Part shown: piece by piece, positions 1 through 10,587 of the stretch | Position numbering within the stretch: position 1 is the stretch's first letter | How the letters are laid out: each line of letters opens with the position of its first letter | Assembly: GCF_002242805.1 (NCBI RefSeq) | Contig: NZ_MCGQ01000006.1 | Coordinates: 157,747-221,746 of the forward strand | Length of the DNA: 64,000 nt | Direction: 5' to 3' | DNA from: Streptomyces diastatochromogenes | Lineage (GTDB): Bacteria; Actinomycetota; Actinomycetes; Streptomycetales; Streptomycetaceae | Notes under the pieces: generated by a model | The model's input: the letters and a program-made list of their open reading frames with translations, nothing else | Told to the model about the DNA's origin: nothing | Databases searched by the model: none | Made by a program: the position numbers and the translations under genes

Positions 1-138
1 GCGCACCGGCCGGTCGAGCTGCCCGGCCCCGGCCACCACCTCGGGCTCCCCGGCCTGCACCCGCTCCAGGGTGAGCACCTGGCGGACGGAGAGGGCGGGT
101 TCGAAGCCGGTGTGCGAAGTCACCGAGGTGGTGGTCAT
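1..138 (-). CDS. PucR-type transcriptional regulator, N-terminal fragment (runs off the left edge)
   Basis: The minus-strand frame opens with ATG at 138 and stays open to the window edge, giving 46 residues. After a short Thr/Ser-rich start come LSVRQVLTLERVQAGEPEVV and then AGAGQLDRPVR. This matches the beginning of the PucR N-terminal domain of purine/pyrimidine catabolism regulators, in which a conserved LSVRDVL-type start precedes a gap and a DRPVRWVH-type stretch. The C-terminal PucR helix-turn-helix lies outside the window. It starts 17 nt after the stop of the aminotransferase gene on the same strand, so it is probably co-transcribed with the two catabolic genes and controls them. No strong ribosome-binding site is visible. 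The family call rests on a short fragment. Confidence 0.7.
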   Translation of the reverse strand, partial: MTTTSVTSHTGFEPALSVRQVLTLERVQAGEPEVVAGAGQLDRPVR

Positions 139-155
139 GGTGGTACACCCGTTCT

Positions 156-1439
156 CTAGTAAGCGCTCCTCAGCGCGCGTTCGAGGATCGTCGCGCCCTC
201 CTCGGCCTCCGCGACGGTCAGTGACAGCGGTGGGGCGATGCGCAGGGCGCTGGTGTTGTGGCCGCCGCCCTTGCCGATCAGCAGTCCGCCCTCGCGGGCC
301 GCCTCCAGGACGGCGGAGGCAGCCTGCGGATCGGCCTCGTCCGTCCCCGGCCTGACCAGCTCGACGCCGATCATCAGCCCGCGCCCGCGCACCTCCCGCA
401 CGCCCGGCAGCTGGGCGGCGACGCCCCGCAGCCGCTCGATGAGCAGTCCGCCGACGCGCCGGGCGTTGCCCTGCAGGTCGTGTTCGACGAGGTAGGCGAG
501 GTTGGCGAGGCCGGCGGCCATGGTGATCTGGGTGCCGCCGAACGTCGAGATGCTGTTGGCGTCCAGGCAGTTCATGATCTCGGCGCGGGCGATCACCCCG
601 CCGATGGACGCGCCGTTGCCGATGCCCTTGGCGAAGGTGACCATGTCCGGCGGGCCGCTGCGGGCGTGCGCCTGCCAGCCCCAGAAGTGGTCGCCGGTGC
701 GGCCCCAGCCGGTCTGCACCTCGTCGGCGATCCACAGGATGCCGTGTTCCTTCAACACGTCACGGAAGGCCGCGTACAGCCCGTCCGGCGGGGAGGTGAA
801 GCCGCCGACGCCCTGGATGGGCTCGGCGATCAGGGCGGCCGGCGGGCGGGTGTGCCCGAGGATGTCCTTCAGGTCCTCCACACACGCCTCGATGAACGCC
901 CGGTCGTCCAGCGCGGCGAACGGGCCCCGGGTACGGACACCGCCGTGGACGTACAGGGTCTGCAGCGGGGACAGCGAGGTCGGGGACCAGCTGCGGTTGC
1001 CGGTGATGCCGACGGCGCTGAAGGAGCGGCCGTGGTAGCTGTTGCGCATGGCCAGGACCGTGTTGCTGCGCCGGTAGGCGGTGGCGAGGAGCAGGGCGGT
1101 GTCGTTGGCCTCGGTGCCGGAGGTGGTGAAGAAGACGCGGGCGTCCGGGACACCGCTCAACTGGGCGATGCGCTCGGCGAGTTCGACCATCGGCCGGTTG
1201 AGGTAGAGCGTCGAGGAGTGGATGATCCGGCCGGCCTGCTCACTGACCGCCTTGGTCACCTCGGGCAGGGCGTGCGCGGTCATGGTGGTGAGGATGCCGC
1301 CGAAGAAGTCCAGGTACCTGTTTCCGGCGGAGTCCCAGACGTACCGCCCCTCGCCGTGGGTGATCTCCAGCGGCTCGTCGTAGTAGAGGGCCAGCCAGTC
1401 CGGCAGGACGTTGCGGTGACGGGTGTAGAGGTCGTTCAC
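156..1439 (-). CDS. class III (omega) aminotransferase, probably beta-alanine/4-aminobutyrate-type
   Basis: A 427-residue PLP-dependent class III aminotransferase. The hallmark elements are SGTEAND near residue 107, YHGRSF near 135, IADEVQTGWGRTG near 237-249 with cofactor-binding Asp239, and the Schiff-base Lys271 in FAKGIGNG. The GTG start at 1439 is chosen because it overlaps the TGA stop of the upstream nitrilase gene as GTGA; a longer upstream frame would intrude into that gene. Being coupled to a carbamoyl-amino-acid-type nitrilase and followed by a PucR regulator, it most likely transaminates beta-alanine (or beta-aminoisobutyrate) to a semialdehyde at the end of reductive pyrimidine breakdown. 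Alanine-glyoxylate aminotransferases share this fold, so the exact substrate is inferred from context only. Confidence 0.88.
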   Translation of the reverse strand: MNDLYTRHRNVLPDWLALYYDEPLEITHGEGRYVWDSAGNRYLDFFGGILTTMTAHALPEVTKAVSEQAGRIIHSSTLYLNRPMVELAERIAQLSGVPDARVFFTTSGTEANDTALLLATAYRRSNTVLAMRNSYHGRSFSAVGITGNRSWSPTSLSPLQTLYVHGGVRTRGPFAALDDRAFIEACVEDLKDILGHTRPPAALIAEPIQGVGGFTSPPDGLYAAFRDVLKEHGILWIADEVQTGWGRTGDHFWGWQAHARSGPPDMVTFAKGIGNGASIGGVIARAEIMNCLDANSISTFGGTQITMAAGLANLAYLVEHDLQGNARRVGGLLIERLRGVAAQLPGVREVRGRGLMIGVELVRPGTDEADPQAASAVLEAAREGGLLIGKGGGHNTSALRIAPPLSLTVAEAEEGATILERALRSAY

Positions 1440-2278
1440 GGCTGCACCAGCCCTTCGTAGGCGTCGGGACGGCGGTCGCGGTAGAAGGCCCACTGCTGCC
1501 GCACTTCCTCGATGAGGTCGAAGTCCAGGTCCCGGACGACGAGTTCCTCGTCCTTGTCGCTGGCGACGTCACCGACGAACTGCCCGCGCGGGTTCACGAA
1601 GTACGACGTTCCGTAGAAGTCGTTGTCCCCGTACTCCTCCTGTCCCACCCGGTTGATGGCGGCGACGAAGTACTCGTTGGCGACGGCCGCGGCAGGCTGT
1701 TCCAGCTGCCACAGGTACGAGGACAGACCGCGGTGGGTGGCGGACGGGTTGTAGACCAACTGTGCGCCGTTCAGCCCGAGTTGCCGCCACCCCTCCGGGA
1801 AGTGCCGGTCGTAGCAGATGTAGACACCGACCTTGCCGACGGCCGTGTCGAAGACGGGCCATCCCAGATTGCCGGGTTTGAAGTAGTACTTCTCCCAGAA
1901 GCCCTTGACCTGCGGGATGTGATGCTTGCGGTACTTGCCGAGGTAGGTGCCGTCGCTGTCGACGACGGCGGCGGTGTTGTAGTAGAAACCGGACTGCTCG
2001 ATCTCGAAGACCGGTACGACGATCACCATGCCGGTTTCGCGGGCGAGGTCCCGCATCCGGCGGACGGTCGGCCCGTCGGGTACCGGCTCGGCCCAGCGGT
2101 AGTGCTCCGGCTCCTGGACCTGGCAGAAGTAGGGGGCGTTGAAGACCTCCTGGAACCCGATGATCTTCGCACCCAGACGGGCCGCCTCGCGGGCGTGCTC
2201 CTCGTGTTTCGCCACCATGGACTCGGTGTCGCCGGTCCAGGTGGCCTGGACCAGTGCGGCACGTACGACGTTGGCCAT
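1436..2278 (-). CDS. nitrilase-superfamily hydrolase, probable beta-ureidopropionase
   Basis: A 280-residue carbon-nitrogen hydrolase. The catalytic triad is visible: Glu44 (in FQEVF), Lys118 (in YRKHHIP) and nucleophile Cys155 (in ICYDRHFPEG). The length is normal for the amidase/N-carbamoylase branch. Family members cleave N-carbamoyl-beta-alanine or related carbamoyl amino acids to the amino acid, CO2 and ammonia in the cytoplasm. The adjacent aminotransferase would take the beta-alanine onward. The start is ATG at 2278 with GAGCAGCTC-type sequence just upstream. A dihydropyrimidinase normally accompanies these genes but is not in the window and may lie past the PucR gene. Other N-carbamoyl substrates cannot be excluded. 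Confidence 0.85.
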   Translation of the reverse strand: MANVVRAALVQATWTGDTESMVAKHEEHAREAARLGAKIIGFQEVFNAPYFCQVQEPEHYRWAEPVPDGPTVRRMRDLARETGMVIVVPVFEIEQSGFYYNTAAVVDSDGTYLGKYRKHHIPQVKGFWEKYYFKPGNLGWPVFDTAVGKVGVYICYDRHFPEGWRQLGLNGAQLVYNPSATHRGLSSYLWQLEQPAAAVANEYFVAAINRVGQEEYGDNDFYGTSYFVNPRGQFVGDVASDKDEELVVRDLDFDLIEEVRQQWAFYRDRRPDAYEGLVQP

Positions 2279-2306
2279 GAGCTGCTCCTTCGACGCGACG
2301 TCCGAG

Positions 2307-2337
2307 CCTCTACGCCCGTAGAAACGGTCCGTAGAGG
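2307..2337. promoter_or_regulatory. inverted/direct repeat cluster upstream of the nitrilase gene (possible PucR operator)
   Basis: CCTCTACG at 2307-2314 pairs with CGTAGAGG at 2330-2337 (perfect 8-bp arms). CTACG at 2310-2314 also pairs with CGTAG at 2317-2321 around a 2-bp spacer. CGTAGA therefore occurs twice as a direct repeat 13 bp apart. The cluster is 29-59 bp before the nitrilase ATG, where an operator would sit. Assignment to the PucR regulator is inference from gene order. Confidence 0.4.
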
Positions 2338-2436
2338 GACGAAAGTAAGCCTCGGGGAAGTCCTTGCCAAGACCATCGTCGTTAACCCGCTGAGTCGATC
2401 ACGTTTCGCACTCCATAGGGTGAGCGGGCGGACGGC

Positions 2437-4713
2437 TCAGGCGGTGAAGCCGGCGACCCGGAGGGCATGCACCAGGTCCCAGTGGCGCTCCTGGGAGACA
2501 CCCTGGGCGGCCTCGAGCAGCAGCGGGACGAGCCGACGCGGATCGGCGGCGACACTACGTGCGGCCTCCTCCGGCGTCCGCACGCGCACATAGGCGTCCA
2601 GCAGGGCCCGCACCTCCCGCCCCCGCCCCTCCCCGTCCAGCCCCAGCACGGCGGCCCCTATCTCCTCGGCCGGCCTGGCCACCCCCTGCCGCAGCATCTG
2701 CTGCCCGTCCGCGACCCGCCCGGCCGCCTCCAGCGCGTCGGCGGCGGCGACCAGCCGCTCGGCGGGCAGCGAGGCGGCCTCCCACAGCAGCGTGGCCCAG
2801 TCGGCACCGAGCCCGGCCCGCTGCAGCCGGTCCGCGAGCAGCGGGAACCGAGCGGCGGGCCACTGCGCGATCTCGACCAGCAGCACATGCGCCTCACCGG
2901 TACGCCCCTCCGTCCGCAGCCGCACCAGCCGCTCCACGGCCCCCGCCACGGCCGCCCCCGCCTCGGCGTCCACCACCGCCGCCACGGGCACCTCAACCGC
3001 CTCGACAGCCTCCGCCGCCCCGGCGAACCGGGCCCCCCGCGGGTTACGCCGCCCGCTGGACACCTCCGGCACGGCGGCAACGGGAGCCTGCGGTACGGCA
3101 ACCGGGGCACCCGCATCCTCAACCATCCCGGCGAAACGGGCACTCCCGCGACGCCGCTTGCGGGGCTTGGCGGGGGCGGTCGCCTCAGGGGCAGACCCCG
3201 GGGTGACCTCATGGGTGGGGGATGCGGTGGGGTGCGTGGCGGACCGAGGGGCTGCCGGGTCGCTGGCGGACCATGCCAGGCGACTGTCCGTCGCCGGCGC
3301 GGCGGGGCGAGGGACTGCCGGGTCGGCGGCGGACCAGGCCGGGCCGGCATCCGTCGCCGGCGCGGCAGGGCGAGCGGCTGCCGGATCCGCGGCGGACCAG
3401 GCCGGGCGGCCGTCCGTCGCCGGCGCGGCGGGGCGAGCGGCTGCCGGATCGGCCGCGGACCAGGCCGGGCCGGCATCCGTCGCGGCGGGCCAAGGGCCCG
3501 GGTCCACCCCGGACTCCGCCCGACGAACCACGGGGCCGGGATCCGACCCGCCTGGCCGAGGGGACTGCTCGGCGAACCAGGGGTCGCGACCTCCGGCCGA
3601 CCCGGCGAGCCGCCCATCGTGGCCGGCGGCCTGGGGATCGAGGGGCTGGTACGGCTCCGCCCCGGCGCCACGCCAGGCGGCACCTGGAGCCCCTCCCCCT
3701 CCGGACATGGCAGACCCGCCACCCCCGGCTGCCGCGACACCCCCAAGGCCCTCCGCACGAGACGTACGAGCCCGACCACCACCAAAGCCCTCTACACCGG
3801 GCACACTCGGGACGTCATCGCCACCCGCCCCCACGGCCGCGCCGAAGCCCCCTGCATGTGGCGTTCGCGACCCACCGGGGCCACCCACGGCCCCGGCACC
3901 ACCGAAGCGTTCCGCTGCAGGCACCCGCGATCCACCATCGCCGCCCGCCCCGGCACCACCAAAGGCGCCACGCGACGCCCGCGACGCACCCGGCCCACCG
4001 GTGTCGCCGAACGTCCCGGCACCCCCCAGGCCCTCCGGACGCGACCCCCGCGGCCCACCGCCGTCCTCCACGCCCATGGCGCCGCCGAAGGCCCCGGCAC
4101 CGCCCGCATGCGCCTCCGGCATCGCCGGTGCACCCTCGGCACCCGGCACTCCCCCATCGCCCCCACCCCGGGCCTCCGACCCGTCCAGGATCGGTACTCC
4201 CACCGCCCTGCGGTCCAACTCCTCGATCCGGTCCTGGAGTTCGGCGCAGCGGGCGGTGGCTCGTTCGTGGTCGTCCTGGGCCCAGGCGAGGTCCAGGCGG
4301 AGGGCGTCGGCCTCCTCGCGGGAGGGTGCCTCGGTGAGCAGGCGGCTCAGTTCGGCCTGGCGTTCCGCCGCGTACCGCTGTTCGCGGAGCATGACGTCGA
4401 GGCGGTCGCCGAGGGCGTCCCGGGCGCCGGGCCGGGCGTCGTACGCAGAAATGGCAGCGCCATGCAGGGCGCGGGCGCGTTCCCGCTCGGCCGCGGCCGC
4501 GGCGGGGCCGTACACCCCGCCGAGGTCCTGCAGCAGTGCCTCCACCACGTCCCACGGCGGCACCTCACGCCCGTCGAGGCAGGCCTGCATGCCCTCGGGG
4601 TCGCGTTGCCAGAAGACCCCGCACCACCCCCCGCCCTGATCCAGGCGCCCCAGGAGGCCGTCCAGGTAGTTCGCGAACTCCCGTACCCGAAGAGGGAGTT
4701 GATCCACAGCCAT
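2437..4713 (-). CDS. large protein of unknown function with low-complexity tandem-repeat middle
   Basis: A 758-residue protein I do not recognise functionally. The N-terminal ~180 residues are conserved-looking: MAVDQLPLRVREFANYLDGL, then a W/C/F patch around GGWCGVFWQRDPEGMQ, then helices predicted to form coiled coil with many E/R/Q (about 90-175). The middle (about 185-520) is Gly/Ala/Pro-rich and disordered, and includes a four-copy, 63-bp (21-codon) in-frame tandem repeat at roughly 3240-3490. The C-terminal ~190 residues are alpha-helical Leu/Ala-rich repeats, probably TPR- or HEAT-like. The start at 4713 has GGGAG six bases upstream; the frame opens earlier at a GTG (4740) lacking such a site. 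It stands alone between the XRE gene and the pyrimidine genes. Confidence 0.75.
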   Translation of the reverse strand: MAVDQLPLRVREFANYLDGLLGRLDQGGGWCGVFWQRDPEGMQACLDGREVPPWDVVEALLQDLGGVYGPAAAAAERERARALHGAAISAYDARPGARDALGDRLDVMLREQRYAAERQAELSRLLTEAPSREEADALRLDLAWAQDDHERATARCAELQDRIEELDRRAVGVPILDGSEARGGGDGGVPGAEGAPAMPEAHAGGAGAFGGAMGVEDGGGPRGSRPEGLGGAGTFGDTGGPGASRASRGAFGGAGAGGDGGSRVPAAERFGGAGAVGGPGGSRTPHAGGFGAAVGAGGDDVPSVPGVEGFGGGRARTSRAEGLGGVAAAGGGGSAMSGGGGAPGAAWRGAGAEPYQPLDPQAAGHDGRLAGSAGGRDPWFAEQSPRPGGSDPGPVVRRAESGVDPGPWPAATDAGPAWSAADPAAARPAAPATDGRPAWSAADPAAARPAAPATDAGPAWSAADPAVPRPAAPATDSRLAWSASDPAAPRSATHPTASPTHEVTPGSAPEATAPAKPRKRRRGSARFAGMVEDAGAPVAVPQAPVAAVPEVSSGRRNPRGARFAGAAEAVEAVEVPVAAVVDAEAGAAVAGAVERLVRLRTEGRTGEAHVLLVEIAQWPAARFPLLADRLQRAGLGADWATLLWEAASLPAERLVAAADALEAAGRVADGQQMLRQGVARPAEEIGAAVLGLDGEGRGREVRALLDAYVRVRTPEEAARSVAADPRRLVPLLLEAAQGVSQERHWDLVHALRVAGFTA

Positions 4714-4861
4714 GCTCGACTCCCGCCCGACTGCCAGCACTCCGGCCGTTAGGCAACACCAGCTGTGTTACGGGCTTGCTACGCAGAGTTTTCCGGGAGT
4801 GTGCGGGCGGCTCATTACGCGATCTTGACTCTTGCGCGGACAGAGCCGCCACAGGCGTGTT

Positions 4862-5113
4862 TCAGACACCCGCCAGCACGCACCGCACCACCAGCTCGTC
4901 CATGGACAGTCCGAGCACCCGGGCCAGCGCGGCCACCGTGAAGAAGGCCGGGGTCGGCGCCCGCCCGGTCTCGATCTTGCGGAGGGTCTCGGCCGAGATG
5001 CCCGCCTCGGCGGCGACCTCGACCATGCTCCGCCCGCCGCGCGCCTCGCGCAGCAACCGCCCGAGCAGCTCGCCACGTTCACGCTCTTCAGGGGTAAGAG
5101 GGGTACGCACCAT
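4862..5113 (-). CDS. XRE-family helix-turn-helix repressor, divergent to map
   Basis: An 83-residue single-domain regulator. The HTH runs from about GELLGRLLREARGGRS through VEVAAEAGISAETLRKIETG, followed by PAFFTVAALARVLGLSMDEL, the classical Cro/C1-type five-helix fold. I place the start at ATG 5113 rather than the in-frame ATG at 5122 because a TAGAAT -10 hexamer (5126-5121) ends seven bases before 5113, the spacing of a leaderless message, and would overlap the 5122 codon. It is divergent from the methionine aminopeptidase gene, with only 63 bp between the starts. It probably represses itself and that gene through the repeats between them. Confidence 0.85.
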   Translation of the reverse strand: MVRTPLTPEERERGELLGRLLREARGGRSMVEVAAEAGISAETLRKIETGRAPTPAFFTVAALARVLGLSMDELVVRCVLAGV

Positions 5114-5120
5114 GGCGCCC

Positions 5121-5176
5121 ATTCTAATACCGCCCCCATCCCCGCCCCCCATTCAAATACCGGTATAGTAATTGGC
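5121..5176. promoter_or_regulatory. divergent, mirrored leaderless promoters with repeats (XRE/map)
   Basis: On the plus strand TATAGT (5164-5169) is followed by 7 nt and then the map ATG at 5177. On the minus strand TAGAAT (5126-5121) is followed by 7 nt and then the XRE ATG at 5113. Both spacings place the transcription start at or next to the initiation codon. A near-identical direct repeat, ATTCTAATACCG (5121-5132) and ATTCAAATACCG (5151-5162), overlaps both -10 elements. ATACCGGTAT (5157-5166) is a perfect palindrome. These are good candidate binding sites for the XRE protein. Confidence 0.65.
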
Positions 5177-5944
5177 ATGGTGGAACTGAAGACAGACACA
5201 TCCATCGACGCGATGCACGCCGCGGGCCAGGTCGTCGCGCGAGCCCTGACAGCCGTACGCAAGGCCGCCGACGTCGGCGTCTCCCTGCTGGAGCTGGACG
5301 AGGTGGCCCGGGAGGTGCTGCGCGAGGCCGGGGCGTCCTCCCCGTTCCTCGGCTACCGCCCCTCCTTCGCCCCGACCCCCTTCCCGGCGGTGATCTGCAC
5401 CTCGGTCAACGACGCGATCGTGCACGGCATCCCCACCCGCTACCGCCTCCGCGACGGCGACCTCGTCTCCGTCGACTGCGGCGCCGACCTGGACGGCTGG
5501 GTGGGCGACTCGGCGATCAGCTTCACGGTCGGCCGCCCCCGCCCGGCGGACCAGCGCCTCATCGACACCGCCGAGCGCGCCCTGGCGGCCGGGATCGAGG
5601 CAGCCGTCGTCGGCAACCGCATCGGCGACATCGCACACGCGATCGGCCGGGTGTGCCGCACGGCGGGCTACGGCATTCCGGCGGGCTTCGGCGGCCACGG
5701 CATCGGCCGCCACATGCACGAGGACCCAGGGGTCCCCAACGAGGGCCGCCCAGGCCGGGGCCTCCCCCTGCGCCACGGCATGGCCCTGGCCATCGAGCCC
5801 ATGCTGATCGCCGGCGGCAAGGACGGCTACCACGAGGCACTCGACGGCTGGACACTGAGGACGAACGACGGTTCGCGTGCGGCCCACGCGGAGCACACCG
5901 TGGCCATCACGGAAGCGGGCCCGCGCATTCTCACGCAACGGTAG
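5177..5944 (+). CDS. map: methionine aminopeptidase, type I
   Basis: A 255-residue enzyme that removes the initiator methionine from nascent proteins. All five metal ligands of the pita-bread fold are in place: Asp100 and Asp111 (SVDCGADLDGWVGDSA), His174 (GGHGIGR), Glu207 (AIEPM) and Glu239 (HAEHT). His83 in VHGIP corresponds to the conserved substrate-site histidine. There is no ribosome-binding site before ATG 5177; instead a TATAGT -10 lies seven bases upstream, so the mRNA is probably leaderless. Streptomyces usually carry several map genes. Sharing a promoter region with an XRE repressor suggests this is a regulated paralogue rather than the constitutive ribosomal-protein-operon copy. 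Confidence 0.95.
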   Translation: MVELKTDTSIDAMHAAGQVVARALTAVRKAADVGVSLLELDEVAREVLREAGASSPFLGYRPSFAPTPFPAVICTSVNDAIVHGIPTRYRLRDGDLVSVDCGADLDGWVGDSAISFTVGRPRPADQRLIDTAERALAAGIEAAVVGNRIGDIAHAIGRVCRTAGYGIPAGFGGHGIGRHMHEDPGVPNEGRPGRGLPLRHGMALAIEPMLIAGGKDGYHEALDGWTLRTNDGSRAAHAEHTVAITEAGPRILTQR

Positions 5945-5956
5945 GACAGCCAACCC

Positions 5957-5989
5957 AGGGGCGCGGGGAACTGCGCGACCAGCCACAAC
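5957..5989. repeat. Streptomyces intergenic repeat, short form (copy 1)
   Basis: Between map and clpC lies AGGGGCGCGGGGAACTGCGC followed by GACCAGCCACAAC. Its reverse complement reads GTGGCTGGTCGCGCAGTTCC and on. The ends match the two longer copies at 23549-23600 and 50729-50783 (GTGGCTGGTCGCG at one side, CCCCGCGCCCCT at the other). I recognise this as a common Streptomyces intergenic element. The complementary CGCG-containing ends can form a hairpin. Confidence 0.7.
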
Positions 5990-6104
5990 AAAACCCGCAG
6001 CCGCCACACCACACCAGGCCCCTCATCACTAGGCGCCCCGCACATGCCGTCGCAGACAACTCGTGCCAAGGTGTTAGGAACACGCACCAAAGGAACGGAA
6101 CGCC

Positions 6105-8642
<2,538 letters not shown>

Positions 8643-8645
8643 GGG

Positions 8646-10445
8646 CTACGGCGCCGGATCCACCACCATCGCCGAGCCGCCGCCGCGTCGTACCTTCTCG
8701 GCGGCGGCCAGCCACCTGCCGTCCGGCAGCCGCTGGACGCCGGTCGCCGCGCCGATCTCCGGGTTCAGCTTGAAGCTGTGCCCGATGGCTTCCAGCTGGG
8801 TCCTCAAGTCGCTGTTGTACAGGCCTGGTTCGAGTTCGGTCTGGGCCGCGTTGCGCTGGCTGGCGCGCGGGGCGGCGATGGCGTCGACCAGCGGCAGGTG
8901 CCGGTCGAGGAACCCGGTGAGGGTCTGCAGCACGGTGGTGATGATGGTCGCGCCGCCGGGCGAACCGAGCGCCACCACCGGCTTGTTGTGCCGGTCGAGG
9001 ACGATGGTCGGCGAGATGGAGGAGCGCGGCCGCTTGCCCGGCCCGGGCAGGTTCGGGTCGTGCACGGCCGGGTTGGCCGGGGCGAAGGAGAAGTCGGTCA
9101 GCTCGTTGTTGAGCAGGAATCCCCGGCCGGGCACGGTGATGCCGCTGCCGCCGGTCTGCTCGATGGTGAGCGTGTAGGAGACGACGTTGCCCCACTTGTC
9201 GGCCACGGTCAGATGGGTGGTGTTCTCGCCCTCGTACGTCGTCGGGGCCGCCGTGCCGCCGGTGTCGCAGGCGGCGGGGTGGCGCGGGTCACCGGGTGCG
9301 AGCGGGCTGCTGAGGACCGCGTCGTCCTTGATCAGGCAGGCGCGCGAGTCGGCGTACCGCTGCGACAGCAGATCCTTGGTCGGTACGTCCTCGAAGGCGG
9401 GGTCGCCGACCCAGCGGCCGCGGTCGGCGAAGGCGATGCGGCTGGCCTCGATGTAGTGGTGCAGGTACTGCACCTCACTGGCCTTCGAAAGGTCGGTCTT
9501 CTCCAGGATGTTGAGCGCCTCGCCGACCGTGGTGCCGCCGGAGGAGGAGGGCGCGATGGAGTAGACGTTCAGACCGCGGTACGAGGTCCGGGTGGGCTTC
9601 TGGAGCTTGGCGCCGTAGGCGGCCAGATCCTTCTCGGTCAGCTTGCCCGGGCGGGCATTCCAGCCCGAACCGGGGTCCACCGGCGGCTTGTTGACCGTGT
9701 CGACTATGTCGTCGCCGAGGTCGCCGTGGTAGATCGCGCCGACGCCCTTCCTGGCCAGCTCCTGGTAAGTGCGCGCCAGGTCCGGGTTCTTGAAGGTGGA
9801 GCCGACGACCGGGAGCTGTCCGTTCGGCAGGAACAGCTTGGCGGTGTCGGGGAAGTAGCGGAACCGGGTCTCGTTGGACGCGGTCTGCGAGCGGAAGGTG
9901 TCGTCCACGGTGAAGCCGTCGCTGGCTATCCGCTCGGCCGGCTTCAGGACCGTACCGAGGTTTCTGCTGCCCCACTGGTCCAGCGCCGTCTGCCAGGTGG
10001 CGGGCGTGCCCGGGGTGCCGACGCTCAGGCCGCTGCTGACGGCGTCGGCGAAGGCGAGCGGCTTGCCGTTCTCCGTGAACAGGGTGGAGTCGGCGGTCAG
10101 CGGCGCGGTCTCGCGGCCGTCGATGGTGTGCACCGTACGGGACTTGGCGTCGTAGTAGACGAAGTACCCGCCTCCGCCGATGCCGGCCGAGTAGGGCTCG
10201 GTGACGCCGAGCGCCGCCGCGGTGGCGACGGCCGCGTCGACCGCGTTGCCACCCTTCCTGAGCACCTCGATGCCGGCGGCCGAGGCGTCCGCGTCGACGC
10301 TGGCCACGGCGCCGCCGTAGCCGACGGCCACCGGGACCTTCGCAGGCGTCTCGCTCGTCGGGGTGGGCGGAGCAGCCGCTCCCACCGACACCACTGCGGC
10401 CGAGACCGCCACCACCGCCAGTTTCCGCGCGCCAGGCCGACCCAT
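8646..10445 (-). CDS. ggt: secreted gamma-glutamyltransferase
   Basis: A 599-residue Ntn-hydrolase proenzyme. A signal peptide (MGRPGARKLAVVAVSAAVVS, then VGAAA) opens the protein. The large-subunit region has GGNAVDAAVATAAALGVTEP and GIGGGGYF. The autoprocessing site is Asn408/Thr409 in GENTTHLTVAD, with Thr409 as the N-terminal nucleophile of the small subunit. Later come PRSSISPTIV and LGSPGGATI. It would cleave or transfer gamma-glutamyl groups of glutathione and related peptides outside the cell. Start ATG 10445 has GGGAGG five bases upstream; a longer open frame continues upstream without support. The gene converges on clpC with only 3 bp between stops. Confidence 0.93.
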   Translation of the reverse strand: MGRPGARKLAVVAVSAAVVSVGAAAPPTPTSETPAKVPVAVGYGGAVASVDADASAAGIEVLRKGGNAVDAAVATAAALGVTEPYSAGIGGGGYFVYYDAKSRTVHTIDGRETAPLTADSTLFTENGKPLAFADAVSSGLSVGTPGTPATWQTALDQWGSRNLGTVLKPAERIASDGFTVDDTFRSQTASNETRFRYFPDTAKLFLPNGQLPVVGSTFKNPDLARTYQELARKGVGAIYHGDLGDDIVDTVNKPPVDPGSGWNARPGKLTEKDLAAYGAKLQKPTRTSYRGLNVYSIAPSSSGGTTVGEALNILEKTDLSKASEVQYLHHYIEASRIAFADRGRWVGDPAFEDVPTKDLLSQRYADSRACLIKDDAVLSSPLAPGDPRHPAACDTGGTAAPTTYEGENTTHLTVADKWGNVVSYTLTIEQTGGSGITVPGRGFLLNNELTDFSFAPANPAVHDPNLPGPGKRPRSSISPTIVLDRHNKPVVALGSPGGATIITTVLQTLTGFLDRHLPLVDAIAAPRASQRNAAQTELEPGLYNSDLRTQLEAIGHSFKLNPEIGAATGVQRLPDGRWLAAAEKVRRGGGSAMVVDPAP

Positions 10446-10587
10446 CCGTACCTCCCGTCGGGACCGTCCGCGCAGCGTAACCAGATTGCCGTAACGCCAA
10501 CAGTACGCCTCGGTCGCCCGCCACACGACTGTCACACATCGAACACGGGTACGTAGCCGTCGCCCGCGCCCGCTACCATGCGCGGCC

